64,000 bases of DNA from an uncultured Lachnospiraceae bacterium. GTDB lineage: Bacteria > Bacillota > Clostridia > Lachnospirales > Lachnospiraceae. The DNA lies in contig CAJTQO010000004.1 in NCBI GenBank assembly GCA_910578405.1, forward strand, positions 1 through 64,000, read 5' to 3'. Under the pieces are notes generated by a model, which saw only the letters and a list, made by a program, of their open reading frames with translations, had not been told where the DNA came from and did no database searches. Shown here in pieces: positions 25,828-34,687 of the stretch (position 1 is its first letter; every line of letters begins with the position of its first letter). The position numbers and the translations under genes were made by a program.

Positions 25828-26109
25828 CCGTTTTTAAAGCCTTTGGATTACCGGGAAAGTTTTATGGAAAAGTTTCATGGAAACGAAAAAAACAGTTGCA
25901 TTCTTTTCTTTTATATGTTAAAAATAAAGAGTCACGGGAAATGAGAAAAGTAAGATAAGTTAGATAAGAAAGGCAGGGAATTTTTTGTTAATTGTATCTG
26001 TTTATGGAAGATAAAAGCGATGAATCTATTTTGGGAAGAAAGAGATAAGGTGTGTTGTCAAAGATACATACGTCTTTTTGTTGTACCCAAATTCCATAAC
26101 AGAGAATAA

Positions 26110-26137
26110 TTGACAGACAAAAAAAGGATGGTATATG
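26110..26137 (+). promoter_or_regulatory. Candidate sigma-A promoter upstream of MutS2-like gene
   Basis: Perfect -35 TTGACA (26110-26115), 16-base spacer, -10 TATATG (26132-26137). It lies about 180 bases before the MutS2-like start. Confidence 0.5.
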
Positions 26138-26227
26138 CATTGGATTCCGTATTTGCAGATTACCTTTATATTTGTTTGTATATACGCCTATGGTGCGCAT
26201 CTGTTATGGAAACGGATGGCTTCATAG
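26135..26227 (+). CDS. Possible 30-residue single-pass membrane micro-protein
   Basis: ATG 26135 after AAAAAGGATGGT opens a frame of 30 residues with one hydrophobic helix (YLQITFIFVCIYAYGAHLL) and a short basic end (WKRMAS). The shape is typical of small membrane proteins. It conflicts with the promoter at 26110, whose -10 overlaps its start, so only one of the two can be right. Confidence 0.25.
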   Translation: MHWIPYLQITFIFVCIYAYGAHLLWKRMAS

Positions 26228-26318
26228 GCTTTTATTTTGTTGGGAAAAAACGATGGGATATTGTATATAGGCTGCATTTTGCAACAGCCCCATAAGAATG
26301 GAAGAAGAGGAAAAAGAG

Positions 26319-28229
26319 ATGGACCAAAATTTGCAGACATTGGAATTTCATAAAATAATAGAAAGTTTAACTGAGTATGCCAATTCCGGGCGGGCGAAGG
26401 AAATGATTAGGAATTTGGAGCCGTTTTTATCGGAGCTGGAGCTTAGGAAGAATCTGTCCGATACCACACAAGCCAGACAGATGTTGGATAAGATAGGGAC
26501 GCCTCCCTTGCCTGCTATGGAAAATGTGGAGATACTGTTAGAGAAGGCGGTGAGGTATGAGTTGTTGGCGCCGGAAGAATTGGAGCAGATGGGGACGTTT
26601 TTGGCAGCGGTGAAACGGATGAAGGGTTATCTGGAACGGGGGAAGGCGTACCGGATTTCACTGGCTTATTATGAGGAGAACCTGGAGCCGTTGGATGCGG
26701 TGCAAGAGGAGCTTAGCCGCTGCGTACGGTATGGGCAGATTGACGACCATGCTTCCGCAACCTTGTACGGCTTGCGCAGGGAAATACGGCGTTTGGAAGA
26801 GAAAATCAGGGAGAAGGCGGAAGGGCTTTTACGTTCGCAGAGGAAGTATATGAGCGAAGCGTTTATTGTCAGCCGTAACGGCAGGATATGTCTTCCCGTG
26901 AAAAAGGATTATAAAGCCAGGGTAGAGGGAAGCGTTATAGATAAGTCGGCGTCCGGCACGACTTTCTTTATAGAGCCTGCCGGAGTGGCGAAGCATCGGG
27001 AGGAAAAGGAAGCGTTGGAAATGGAAGAAGATAACGAAACCCGGAGGATTATTTATATGCTGATTGACCAGATTGCGGAATCGGAGGAGGATTTCCGGCA
27101 GAATATCCAAATGTTGGTGAAGCTGGACTATATTTTTGCCAAAGGGAAACTAAGTGCGGATATGGATGCAGTAGAGCCTGGAATCAATACGGCAGGACAT
27201 CTGCAGTTAAAAGGGGGCAGGCATCCGCTGCTGAAACGGGAAGAATGCGTCCCGCTGGATTTCGAAATGGGGAACGGGCGCAAGGGGATTATTATTACCG
27301 GGCCTAATACCGGGGGGAAAACCGTGGCAATAAAGACGGTAGGGCTGTTTGCCGTTATGGCTTGCTGCGGTCTGCATCTTCCATGCAGGGAGGCGGATAT
27401 TTGTATGAACAATCAAACGTTGTGCGATATTGGGGATGGGCAGAACATAGCGGATAACCTGTCTACGTTTTCTTCCCATATAAGCAATGTGCTTCGGATT
27501 CTGCGCAAAGCGACAAAGGAGAGTCTGGTTATTATGGATGAGCTGGGTTCCGGAACGGATCCGACGGAAGGGATGGGGATTGCCATTGCCATTTTGGAGC
27601 AGTTGCGGTTAAGCGGTTGTTTGTTTTTAGTGACGACCCATTATCCGGAGGTGAAGGCTTATGCCGCCAGACATGAAGAAATTGTCAATGCAAGGATGGA
27701 ATTTGACCGGGAAAATTTAAAGCCGCTGTACCGAATGGAAATTGGAAAGTCCGGGGATAGCTGCGCTCTCTATATTGCAAAAAGGCTTGGGATGCCGGGG
27801 AATATGCTTTTTACGGCAGCGAAGGAAGCTTACGGGGAAGTGAAGGAAGGATTAAGGGAGGAATTGGAGCTGGAAGAGGGAGTTTGGCTGGAAAAAGAGT
27901 CTGCGCCGTCCATCCGGCGTATCCGCAAAACAGGGACACAGCCTTCTGCCGCCATTTTTACAAGGGGGGACAGCGTAACTGTGCTGCCGGACGGCGTGAT
28001 TGGCATTGTAGTAACGCCGGAGGATGAGAGGGGAAATGTTTTGGTTCAGGTAAAAGGGGAAAAAATGACGGTAAACCAGAAACGATTAAAACTGAAAGTG
28101 GCAGCATCCGAGCTGTATCCGGAAGATTATGATTTTTCCATTATTTTTGATACGGTGGAGAACCGAAAGGCAAGGCATAAGATGGAGAAGGGGTACCAAG
28201 GGGACTTGATGGTTCCGGCGGATAGGTAG
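26319..28229 (+). CDS. MutS2-like ATPase lacking the Smr nuclease domain
   Basis: A 636-residue cytoplasmic protein of the MutS2 family. The core/lever helices (1-300) include the conserved RNGRICLPVKKDYK and GTTFFIEP. The ATPase has Walker A GPNTGGKT, Walker B LVIMDELGSGTDPTEG and TTHYPEVKAYA. A KOW-like strand segment (GDSVTVLPDGVIGIVV) is near residue 550. MutS2 is normally about 780 residues with a C-terminal Smr endonuclease domain; here the protein ends soon after the KOW part with no Smr motif, and the coiled coil after the ATPase is short. ATG 26319 has AGAGGAAAAAGAG; Met 26298 is also in frame. Roles in ribosome collision rescue or recombination control are family knowledge. Confidence 0.85.
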   Translation: MDQNLQTLEFHKIIESLTEYANSGRAKEMIRNLEPFLSELELRKNLSDTTQARQMLDKIGTPPLPAMENVEILLEKAVRYELLAPEELEQMGTFLAAVKRMKGYLERGKAYRISLAYYEENLEPLDAVQEELSRCVRYGQIDDHASATLYGLRREIRRLEEKIREKAEGLLRSQRKYMSEAFIVSRNGRICLPVKKDYKARVEGSVIDKSASGTTFFIEPAGVAKHREEKEALEMEEDNETRRIIYMLIDQIAESEEDFRQNIQMLVKLDYIFAKGKLSADMDAVEPGINTAGHLQLKGGRHPLLKREECVPLDFEMGNGRKGIIITGPNTGGKTVAIKTVGLFAVMACCGLHLPCREADICMNNQTLCDIGDGQNIADNLSTFSSHISNVLRILRKATKESLVIMDELGSGTDPTEGMGIAIAILEQLRLSGCLFLVTTHYPEVKAYAARHEEIVNARMEFDRENLKPLYRMEIGKSGDSCALYIAKRLGMPGNMLFTAAKEAYGEVKEGLREELELEEGVWLEKESAPSIRRIRKTGTQPSAAIFTRGDSVTVLPDGVIGIVVTPEDERGNVLVQVKGEKMTVNQKRLKLKVAASELYPEDYDFSIIFDTVENRKARHKMEKGYQGDLMVPADR

Positions 28230-28267
28230 GGGAAAGAGGGGCAGGGAAAATGGCCTTTTCTTGCGAG

Positions 28268-29530
28268 TTACCGTTTCAAAATGCGCAGAGCTTCCGGAAA
28301 GGGCTCCAGGCTGCGTTCCAGTATGCCATGCATCTGGGCTATGGCTATGCCATAATTGGTGATAGGGATATGGCATCCGGCGGCATGGCGGAGTCTGTAT
28401 TGCATTTCCCGCTCGGTAAGCATACATCCGCCGCAGTGGATGACAAGCGAGCAGTCAGAGAGGTCTTCCGGGAATTCCGTGCCGGATGTAAAGGCAAAGC
28501 GGAGTTCTTTTTGGGTATATTTCCGAATCCATGCGGGCAATTTTACCGTGCCGATGTCGCCGCATTGCCGATGGTGGGTGCAGCCTTCGCTGATAAGCGT
28601 TATATCGCCGTCCCGGAGCCGGTTAAGTTGCGCGGCCCCTTCCACAACGGTAGTTAGGCTGCCTTTGTAACGGGCAAAAAGGATGGAAAAGGAAGTCAGC
28701 GGGATTTCCGCCGGGGTATTGCGCGACACTTGTCCGAATGCCTGTGAATCGGTAATGACCAGTTTAGGCTTTTCATGCAGGGCGGAAAGGGTGTGCGGCA
28801 GTTCGTGTTCGCGGCATACGGTGGCGATGGCCCCCGCGTCCAGGATGTCCCGTATGGTTTGCTGCTGCGGAAGGATAAGGCGGCCTTTGGGGGCGGAGGA
28901 GTCAATGGGCGTTACAAGGACTACGATATCCCCAGGCTGTAATAAATCGGCCACAATCCTTTTTTGGTTTTCCGTTCCCTTAGCAAGGGAGGCAATCCGT
29001 TCTTTCAGTTCGTGGATATTCTGCTTTGTTTTTGCACTGACATAGATGGCATTTTGGTTTGCGCCATCTTTTGTTTCTTTGCGGTCAGCTTCTTGCATAG
29101 CGGTTTCTTTGCCAGAAGCGCCGCTTCTGTTTTGCGGTAAATCCGCTTTATTATAAGCGATTAGGAAGGGAATGCTTTTTTCTTCCAAAAGGTTGATTAA
29201 TTTGCGGTCTGGTTCCCGTATTCCTTCGGATGCGTCTATGGTTACGATGGCAACGTCCATATAGTTAAGGGACTGGAGGGCTTTGTTCGCACGCAGTTCC
29301 CCCAAAGGGCCTACGTCGTCCATGCCTGGCGTATCGACAAGGACGACAGGGCCGAGGGGGAGGAGTTCCATGGCCTTTTTAACCGGGTCGGCTGTGGTTC
29401 CTTTGATAGGGGAAACAAGAGCAAGCTCCTGCCCGGCAACGGCATTGACAAGGCTGGATTTTCCGGCATTGCGCATACCGAAAAATCCGATGTGGATACG
29501 TTCTGAGGATGGGGTATTAGGAAATGGCAT
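28268..29530 (-). CDS. hydF: [FeFe]-hydrogenase H-cluster maturation GTPase HydF
   Basis: A 420-residue GTPase and scaffold on which the di-iron subcluster is assembled. G-domain motifs: GFFGMRNAGKSSLVNA (G1), GTTADP (G2), VDTPGMDD (G3), AYNKADL (G4), VSAKT (G5). The dimerisation domain is in the middle, and the C-terminal [4Fe-4S] site has the CTH ... HCGGC arrangement (CxH then HCxxC). Length fits the family. It is the last gene of the leftward hydE-hydG-hydF operon, with its ATG 40 bases downstream of the hydG stop. Its end is 38 bases from the convergent MutS2-like gene. Confidence 0.95.
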   Translation of the reverse strand: MPFPNTPSSERIHIGFFGMRNAGKSSLVNAVAGQELALVSPIKGTTADPVKKAMELLPLGPVVLVDTPGMDDVGPLGELRANKALQSLNYMDVAIVTIDASEGIREPDRKLINLLEEKSIPFLIAYNKADLPQNRSGASGKETAMQEADRKETKDGANQNAIYVSAKTKQNIHELKERIASLAKGTENQKRIVADLLQPGDIVVLVTPIDSSAPKGRLILPQQQTIRDILDAGAIATVCREHELPHTLSALHEKPKLVITDSQAFGQVSRNTPAEIPLTSFSILFARYKGSLTTVVEGAAQLNRLRDGDITLISEGCTHHRQCGDIGTVKLPAWIRKYTQKELRFAFTSGTEFPEDLSDCSLVIHCGGCMLTEREMQYRLRHAAGCHIPITNYGIAIAQMHGILERSLEPFPEALRILKR

Positions 29531-29569
29531 AGTGGTTACGCTCCTTTTCTATTTTCTTTGTGGGAAAAT

Positions 29570-31018
29570 CTAAAACCGGAAATCCCGGCGGTTGGAATTT
29601 TTAATGTCTGCAATGTTTTGCCGGGCTAATGTCTGCGCTTTTTCATTGGGGATTCTGGCAAGTTCTTTTTCAATCAATGCAAATCCGATTTCTTTTGTAT
29701 GAGTGGAAGCGTAGTCCACCAGGTATTCGGTCAGCGTCATCAAGGCGTTGGGGTGGCAGCAGTTTAGGATTTGGCCGCTTTTGCAAAGGCTCATAAAGCG
29801 GTCGCCTGTGCGGCCTTCCCGGTAGCAGGCAGTGCAGAAAGAGGGGATATGGCCATTTTCCATCAGCCAACAAACCACTTCGTCCAGCGTGCGCTGGTCG
29901 GCCACATCAAATTGCTCTGAGTCGTGGGGACGTTCCGGTTCCGTATAACCGCCCACGGAGGTGCGGGAAGCGCCACTGATTTGCGAGACGCCAAGGCGGA
30001 GCGTTTGTTCCCTGACTTGTTGGGATTCCCGGGTGGATATAATCATGCCGGTGTAGGGTACGGCAAGGCGGATACATGCGATAATCTTAGCAAAGGTTTC
30101 ATCCGGGATAGAGTTGTCAAAGACATCTGGGTCTATATCGTCTGCATGTTTTACCCTTGGCACACTGATGGTATGAGGGCCTACGCCATGGACGGCCTCC
30201 AAGTGTTCCGCATGCATAATCAGCCCGGCAAATTCGTATTTGTACCTTTCCAACCCAAACAAAACACCCAGGCCCACATCGTCGATGCCGCCCTCCATCG
30301 CCCGGTCCATGGCTTCGGTATGGTAGTCATAATTATGTTTCGGGCCGGTGGGGTGAAGTTCCAGGTAGCTTTGCTTATGGTAGGTTTCCTGGAACAGGAT
30401 ATAGGTGCCGATGCCGGCTTCTTTTAAAAGACGGTAATTTTCTACCGTAGTAGCGGCAATGTTTACATTGACACGGCGGATGGCGCCGTTTTTGTGGTTG
30501 ATGCTATAGATGGTCTGGATGGATTCCAGGATATATTCGATGGGATTGCGCACCGGGTCTTCCCCTGCCTCAATGGCCAGGCGTTTATGGCCCATATCCT
30601 GCAGCGCGATAACTTCCCGGCGGATTTCCTCCTGTGTCAGTTGTTTGCGGGTTATGTGTTTGTTGGTCATATGGTAGGGGCAGTACAGGCAGCCGTTGAC
30701 GCAGTAATTGGACAGGTACAAAGGAGCGAACATAACGATGCGGTTGCCATAAAAAGCCAGTTTAGTTTCTTCGGCAATGCGGTAGATTTCCTCTACTTTT
30801 TCGGGGATGTCGCAGGCTAAGAGGACGGAGGCTTCCCGGTGGGTTAAGCCCAAGCAGACACAGCCAGCCGGGGTTTTGCGGGGGCGGGCTTTGTTTAGGA
30901 TTTCGTCCACCAAAGCCAGGTTGCGTTTATTTTGTTCCGCATATTCCAGCGTTTCAAGGATTTCCGCGTCATGAATGAATTCTTCCGCTTTTAATGATTT
31001 TGGGTTATAGTTTGCCAT
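29570..31018 (-). CDS. hydG: [FeFe]-hydrogenase H-cluster radical SAM maturase HydG
   Basis: A 482-residue radical SAM enzyme that cleaves tyrosine to give the CO and CN ligands of the H-cluster. The SAM cluster motif is NYCVNGCLYCPYH (CxxxCxxC). The C-terminal auxiliary cluster motif is CTACYREGRTG with later Cys residues (CKSGQILNCC). EAGEDP and PHTISVPRVKHA match the ThiH/HydG barrel. Length is typical (about 470-480). It lies 21 bases after hydE, so translation is probably coupled. Confidence 0.95.
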   Translation of the reverse strand: MANYNPKSLKAEEFIHDAEILETLEYAEQNKRNLALVDEILNKARPRKTPAGCVCLGLTHREASVLLACDIPEKVEEIYRIAEETKLAFYGNRIVMFAPLYLSNYCVNGCLYCPYHMTNKHITRKQLTQEEIRREVIALQDMGHKRLAIEAGEDPVRNPIEYILESIQTIYSINHKNGAIRRVNVNIAATTVENYRLLKEAGIGTYILFQETYHKQSYLELHPTGPKHNYDYHTEAMDRAMEGGIDDVGLGVLFGLERYKYEFAGLIMHAEHLEAVHGVGPHTISVPRVKHADDIDPDVFDNSIPDETFAKIIACIRLAVPYTGMIISTRESQQVREQTLRLGVSQISGASRTSVGGYTEPERPHDSEQFDVADQRTLDEVVCWLMENGHIPSFCTACYREGRTGDRFMSLCKSGQILNCCHPNALMTLTEYLVDYASTHTKEIGFALIEKELARIPNEKAQTLARQNIADIKNSNRRDFRF

Positions 31019-31039
31019 GGTAGTTTTCCTTCCTTTCTG

Positions 31040-32155
31040 TTATTTAGGCTGTGCGTATCCAATATTTTGAAGCCGGCTGTTTTCGTAGGCTGCAGCGTCT
31101 CCACGGTCTGTGACGATTTCATACCCTATAGCCGCCATGCGTTGGGCTAAGGAGTCTATGCCCTGGGCGGATTCCGCGCCGGAGCAGAGTTTATTGTTAT
31201 AGAGTTCATATTTTTTGCGGACGGCGCAGGGAGACAGATTGGGCATAATGACATTGGCTCCGGCCAGTATTCCTTTTTCTCTTCCGTCCGGAGCTATGGT
31301 TCCCAGGGCAGTGGTGGAGGGGAGCAGCGTCAGAGGGTGGATGAGGCGTAGGATGGAGAGCAGGAAACAGGTGAGGTCTGCATCCCCGGCGGGCATATGG
31401 CGCAAGGGAGTGGCTTTATGGGGGATAAAGGGACCTATGCCGCACATGTCCGGGCGGAAGGTTTCAATAAATTTTAAATCTTGGGCCAGGGTTGCGGCTG
31501 TCTGGTATGGGGAGCCGACCATAAAACCGCAGCCTGTCTGATAGCCGATGGCACGCAGATCCTGCAGGCTCTGCATCCGGCGGTCAAAGGACATATCCGG
31601 CGGATGGAGCTGTCTGTAATGGCTGGCGTTGGCCGTTTCATGACGTAACAGGTAGCGGTCAGCTCCGGCGTCAAAAAGCCTTTGGTAACTGGAACGGCTC
31701 CTTTCGCCCAGGGAGAGGGTAATGGCGCAGTCAGGATGCCGCTGCTTGATTTGCCGGATGACGCTACACATGGCTTCATCTGTGAGGGCAGGGTCTTCCC
31801 CGCTTTGGAGTACGAAGGTGCGAAAGCCCAGGGCATAGCCTTCGGCGCAGCATTCCAGTATTTCTTCGGCAGTGAGACGGTAGCGGCTGCATTCCCGGTT
31901 ATCTTTCCGTATGCCGCAGTACAGGCAGTTGTTTTTACATATGTTGCTGATTTCGATTAAGCCGCGTATATATACGGTATTGCCATAAATTCGGCGGCGG
32001 AGGGAGGCTGCTTTTTCGGCCAGGATAGAGGCGGTTTCCTGGCTGCGGTGGGTAATAAGGTATTCGTAGCCGGACAGTGGGAGGGTATGGCTTTGCTCCA
32101 GAGTGTTTAAGAGGGAGGATAGTTTTTGAGGGTCTGGTGTGTTTATATAGTCCAT
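31040..32155 (-). CDS. hydE: [FeFe]-hydrogenase H-cluster radical SAM maturase HydE
   Basis: A 371-residue radical SAM enzyme of the BioB-like group that provides a precursor for the azadithiolate bridge of the H-cluster. The cluster motif is ICKNNCLYCGIRKDN. Further family features are FVLQSGEDPALTDE, LSLGERS, YLLRHETANASHYRQLHP and a MVGSPYQTAATLAQDL stretch. First gene of the leftward operon, with a promoter at 32201. RBS AAGGAAGCGCGCCT lies just before the ATG. Confidence 0.95.
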   Translation of the reverse strand: MDYINTPDPQKLSSLLNTLEQSHTLPLSGYEYLITHRSQETASILAEKAASLRRRIYGNTVYIRGLIEISNICKNNCLYCGIRKDNRECSRYRLTAEEILECCAEGYALGFRTFVLQSGEDPALTDEAMCSVIRQIKQRHPDCAITLSLGERSRSSYQRLFDAGADRYLLRHETANASHYRQLHPPDMSFDRRMQSLQDLRAIGYQTGCGFMVGSPYQTAATLAQDLKFIETFRPDMCGIGPFIPHKATPLRHMPAGDADLTCFLLSILRLIHPLTLLPSTTALGTIAPDGREKGILAGANVIMPNLSPCAVRKKYELYNNKLCSGAESAQGIDSLAQRMAAIGYEIVTDRGDAAAYENSRLQNIGYAQPK

Positions 32156-32200
32156 AGGCGCGCTTCCTTGTTTGGTTTCGTTGGATGTATTTTCAATGTT

Positions 32201-32229
32201 AGTATACTATGGAAGAGGAGGGATGACAA
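32201..32229 (-). promoter_or_regulatory. Candidate sigma-A promoter for hydE-hydG-hydF
   Basis: On the minus strand: -35 TTGTCA (complement 32224-32229), 17-base spacer, -10 TATACT (complement 32201-32206), start near 32195, about 40 bases before hydE. Confidence 0.65.
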
Positions 32230-32339
32230 GAAGAAGTGGGGGAAACTGTAAGGCGGGAAAGAACAAATTATTGTCTGAAAATAATACGTTTAGCGGATAA
32301 ATAGCAATTAAAAACAACATAAATTTGTCAAAGTGGCTG

Positions 32340-32368
32340 TTTTCAGATAGAACAATTTATGGTATAAT
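32340..32368 (+). promoter_or_regulatory. Candidate sigma-A promoter for 32421 gene
   Basis: -35 TTTTCA (32340-32345), 17-base spacer, perfect -10 TATAAT (32363-32368). AT-rich near-palindromes (ACATAAATTTGT at about 32318 and ATAAATTTAT at about 32383) flank it and could be binding sites. Confidence 0.55.
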
Positions 32369-32420
32369 GAATAAGCGTAACAATAAATTTATGTTTTACT
32401 TAGAAAAGAGGTTGCTTTAG

Positions 32421-32855
32421 ATGAACAGCTTATATGAAAGAATATTACATCTTGCTGAATTTACAGCGGAGACTTACAAGAATGATATCTCATCGAAAAG
32501 TTTGGATATTATTCATGATGTGATAGCCGATTTTCGCAGTTACTTTGAAACAGGAAGCGCGGATTATCTTCATTTATGCGATATCGTGCAAGGAAAGGAT
32601 GGAATTTGGAACTATGCGACAGATGCGTCCCTTTCTGAGAAGGAGCAGGAGATGTGGGAATTGGAGGCCAATGGCCTGTTGCTTTGTATCCTCCGTATGG
32701 AAATGACGGCGCATGATGACCGAGGTGGGGAAGATATGGCGATTGTGGAAGAAAATATTCCGGATTATGTGGATTATATGGAAAACCATTTCAAAAGCAG
32801 TGAGGATTATTTGGCATGTGTGCGCTACTGGAATGAGAATTTGTGCCAGGAATGA
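32421..32855 (+). CDS. Hypothetical acidic helical protein
   Basis: A 144-residue soluble acidic protein, mostly predicted helix (LYERILHLAEFTAETYKNDI ... DYLHLCDIVQGKDGIWNYAT ... YLACVRYWNENLCQE). No motif is recognised. RBS AAAAGAGGTTGCTTTAG precedes the ATG, and it has a clear promoter and a hairpin terminator, so it is very likely a real monocistronic gene. It is divergent from hydE with about 265 bases between, leaving open a shared control region. Confidence 0.7.
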   Translation: MNSLYERILHLAEFTAETYKNDISSKSLDIIHDVIADFRSYFETGSADYLHLCDIVQGKDGIWNYATDASLSEKEQEMWELEANGLLLCILRMEMTAHDDRGGEDMAIVEENIPDYVDYMENHFKSSEDYLACVRYWNENLCQE

Positions 32856-32905
32856 AATTTACCGCCTGCCGTTTGTAAGGGCGTATTCCTGGAAGCGAAG
32901 GTTTG

Positions 32906-32934
32906 TCTGGCTGGCGGGTGTGGCGCCAGCCAGA
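32906..32934. terminator. Hairpin terminator between convergent genes
   Basis: TCTGGCTGGCG (32906-32916) and CGCCAGCCAGA (32924-32934) pair perfectly with a 7-base loop between the 32421 gene and the convergent exonuclease III gene. No strong T-run on either side. Confidence 0.65.
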
Positions 32935-32938
32935 TACA

Positions 32939-33691
32939 TTATTTCAAAACCAGTCCCACCGGGCAATGGTCGGAACCAAGTATATCTGTATAAATGAGTG
33001 CGTCTTCCAGGCAGTTTTCCAGGGATTTTGACACAATGAAATAGTCGATGCGCCATCCGGCATTCTTAGCTCTGGCGCTGAACCGGTAAGACCACCAGGA
33101 ATAAACGCCTTCTTTGTCGGGATAGAAGTAGCGGAAAGTGTCGGTAAAGCCTGCCTTGGCCAGGACGGTGAATTTTTCTCTTTCTTCATCCGTGAATCCG
33201 GCGTTTTTACGGTTTGTCTTTGGGTTTTTCAAGTCGATTTCTTTGTGGGCCACATTCAGGTCTCCGCAGAAGATAACCGGTTTCTTTTTTTCCAACCCTT
33301 TTATATAAAGAAGGAAATCATCTTCCCATTTCATCCGGTAATCCAGGCGGGCCAATTCATTTTGGGAATTGGGGGTATATACGGTGAGCATGTAAAATGC
33401 GTCATACTCCAGGGTAATGACCCGGCCTTCATGGTCGTGTTCTTCTATCCCGATTCCTTTGAAAACAGACAACGGTTCTTTTTTTGTAAAAATGGCAGTG
33501 CCGGAATATCCTTTTTTCTCTGCGTAGTTCCAATATTGGAAATAGCCGGGGAGTTCCAGTTCTATCTGCCCTTCTTGCAGTTTCGTTTCCTGTATGCAGA
33601 AGATATCTGCATCCTGTTCTTTGAAAAAGTCCAAAAACCCTTTGCCGATACAGGCCCGCAGACCGTTTACATTCCATGATATGAGTTTCAT
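32939..33691 (-). CDS. xth: Exodeoxyribonuclease III / AP endonuclease
   Basis: A 250-residue Mg-dependent repair nuclease of the Xth/ExoA family. Motifs: LISWNVNGLRA (Asn/Asp metal site), IFCIQETKLQ (catalytic Glu), GDLNVAHKEIDL, WWSYRFSARAKNAGWRIDYF and the end SDHCPVGLVL (His of the Asp-His pair). Length is typical (250-255). Start at the second Met (33691) because GGAG lies 9 bases upstream; the Met three codons earlier directly abuts the RBS. Single gene. Confidence 0.94.
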   Translation of the reverse strand: MKLISWNVNGLRACIGKGFLDFFKEQDADIFCIQETKLQEGQIELELPGYFQYWNYAEKKGYSGTAIFTKKEPLSVFKGIGIEEHDHEGRVITLEYDAFYMLTVYTPNSQNELARLDYRMKWEDDFLLYIKGLEKKKPVIFCGDLNVAHKEIDLKNPKTNRKNAGFTDEEREKFTVLAKAGFTDTFRYFYPDKEGVYSWWSYRFSARAKNAGWRIDYFIVSKSLENCLEDALIYTDILGSDHCPVGLVLK

Positions 33692-34210
33692 ATTTTGCAT
33701 CTCCTTTATTTTTTCCTGTTTGTTTTAAGATTGGCGTTACTGTTTACTCTGTTTCAGTAACAGATTGGTTTCTGAAAATATTTGCTGCAGACTTAGACAC
33801 TGAAAATGGCATTGACAATAGTGTATCCTTAAAAGCAGGATTTGTAAATTTATATTTTTGGATATTTCTCCAAAGCAAAAGAAAATGTATGGACAGGTGT
33901 GCATACAGGAAAGGTAGAATAGCATAAAATAAAGGCTCTTTTGCCGTATTAAATTGTGAAAAATATAAAAATGCAGAAGTTACAGAACGTATTTTCAGTC
34001 TTTTTGGATATCGGGGAATTGCCAGTTCATAAATTCTCAAGAATTTGTTCACAGATTAGTCACAAATAAGGCATATTATGTTTACAGTCGATGGAGACGC
34101 CTATAGACGCCACGAACTGCCAGCCTCTTTTTTGGGAGGAAGAGGGACGGGCAGGCTACATAGGGCCGATTCGGCAAAACATTATCTATATGTTTAGGAG
34201 GAGAATAAAT
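33692..34210. other. AT-rich intergenic region, no gene supported
   Basis: 519 bases between exonuclease III and the repeat lipoprotein. A 102-codon minus-strand frame (33744-34052) has a GTG start but no RBS. A small palindrome AAATTCTCAAGAATTT is at 34031-34046. The lipoprotein must be transcribed from here, but no pair of promoter boxes is convincing; TATTAT near 34074 is the best -10. Confidence 0.4.
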
Positions 34211-34606
34211 ATGAAAAAGAAAGTAGTTATGTTATTGACAGCAGTAGCAACATGCGCAACCTTGATGATGGCTTGTGGAGATACCGAGCAGACGACAAAC
34301 GACAATACAGCAGTGGAAGCTCCGGCTGAGGGTGAAGATGCAGGAGAAGAGGCTCCGGTTGAAGGTGCAGATGATGCAGCAAACACAGATGCAGCGGCTG
34401 ATACGGACGCAGCGGCAGAAGGTACAGACGCAGCGGCTGATACGGATGCAGATGCAGCAAACACAGATGCAGCGGCTGATACGGACGCGGCGGCAGAAGG
34501 TACAGACGCAGCGGCTGATACGGATGCAGATGCGGCAAACACAGATGCAACGGCTGATGCGGATGCAGCAACGGACGCAGCGGCGGAAGGTACAGATGCG
34601 GAATAA
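34211..34606 (+). CDS. Tandem-repeat Asp/Ala-rich lipoprotein
   Basis: A 131-residue exported protein. Signal peptide MKKKVVMLLTAVATCATLMMACGDTE with lipobox LMMAC. The mature part is almost only Ala, Asp, Thr and Glu in a 26-residue repeat (78 bases; units start at 34382, 34460 and 34538, the third degenerate). Each unit has TDAAADTDAAAEGTDA. Such a region should be extended and highly acidic, perhaps a spacer or a cation-binding surface layer. RBS AGGAGGAGAATAAAT. A strong terminator follows. No domain identified. Repeat number probably varies between strains (inference). Confidence 0.85.
   Translation: MKKKVVMLLTAVATCATLMMACGDTEQTTNDNTAVEAPAEGEDAGEEAPVEGADDAANTDAAADTDAAAEGTDAAADTDADAANTDAAADTDAAAEGTDAAADTDADAANTDATADADAATDAAAEGTDAE
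34382..34606 (+). repeat. 78-bp coding tandem repeat
   Basis: Units begin at 34382, 34460 and 34538. The first two differ at very few positions (for example GACGCAG to GACGCGG), the third is shortened and diverged. In-frame length (26 codons) allows gain or loss without frameshift. Confidence 0.85.
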
Positions 34607-34637
34607 AAGCGAATCGTCGTTTTCATAAAGGACAGAA

Positions 34638-34687
34638 AATAACCGCTTGCCACTTCAAACAGGAATGGCAGGCGGTTATTGTTTTTT
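34638..34687 (+). terminator. Rho-independent terminator of repeat lipoprotein
   Basis: AATAACCGCTTGCCA (34638-34652) pairs with TGGCAGGCGGTTATT (34666-34680), followed by GTTTTTT. It also overlaps the end of the convergent SGNH gene and may serve both. Confidence 0.85.

Larger units (their letters stand above)
25828..26318. other. Intergenic region upstream of mutS2-like gene
   Basis: AT-rich stretch with one good promoter (26110) and a possible 30-residue membrane micro-protein (26135-26227). Otherwise I see no gene; other open frames lack start signals. Confidence 0.45.

Noticed and set aside
30494..30820. Antisense frames over hydG and hydE
   Set aside because: They lie opposite genes with intact radical SAM motifs and show no domain of their own.
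33744..34052. 102-codon minus-strand frame
   Set aside because: GTG start without RBS, no recognisable domain, and the area is AT-rich spacer; likely chance.
34186..34653. Long antisense frames (155, 114 and 117 codons) over the repeat lipoprotein
   Set aside because: They mirror the repeat in other frames (Ala/Ser/Val- or Leu/His/Pro-rich), have no start signals, and the sense frame has a signal peptide and RBS.
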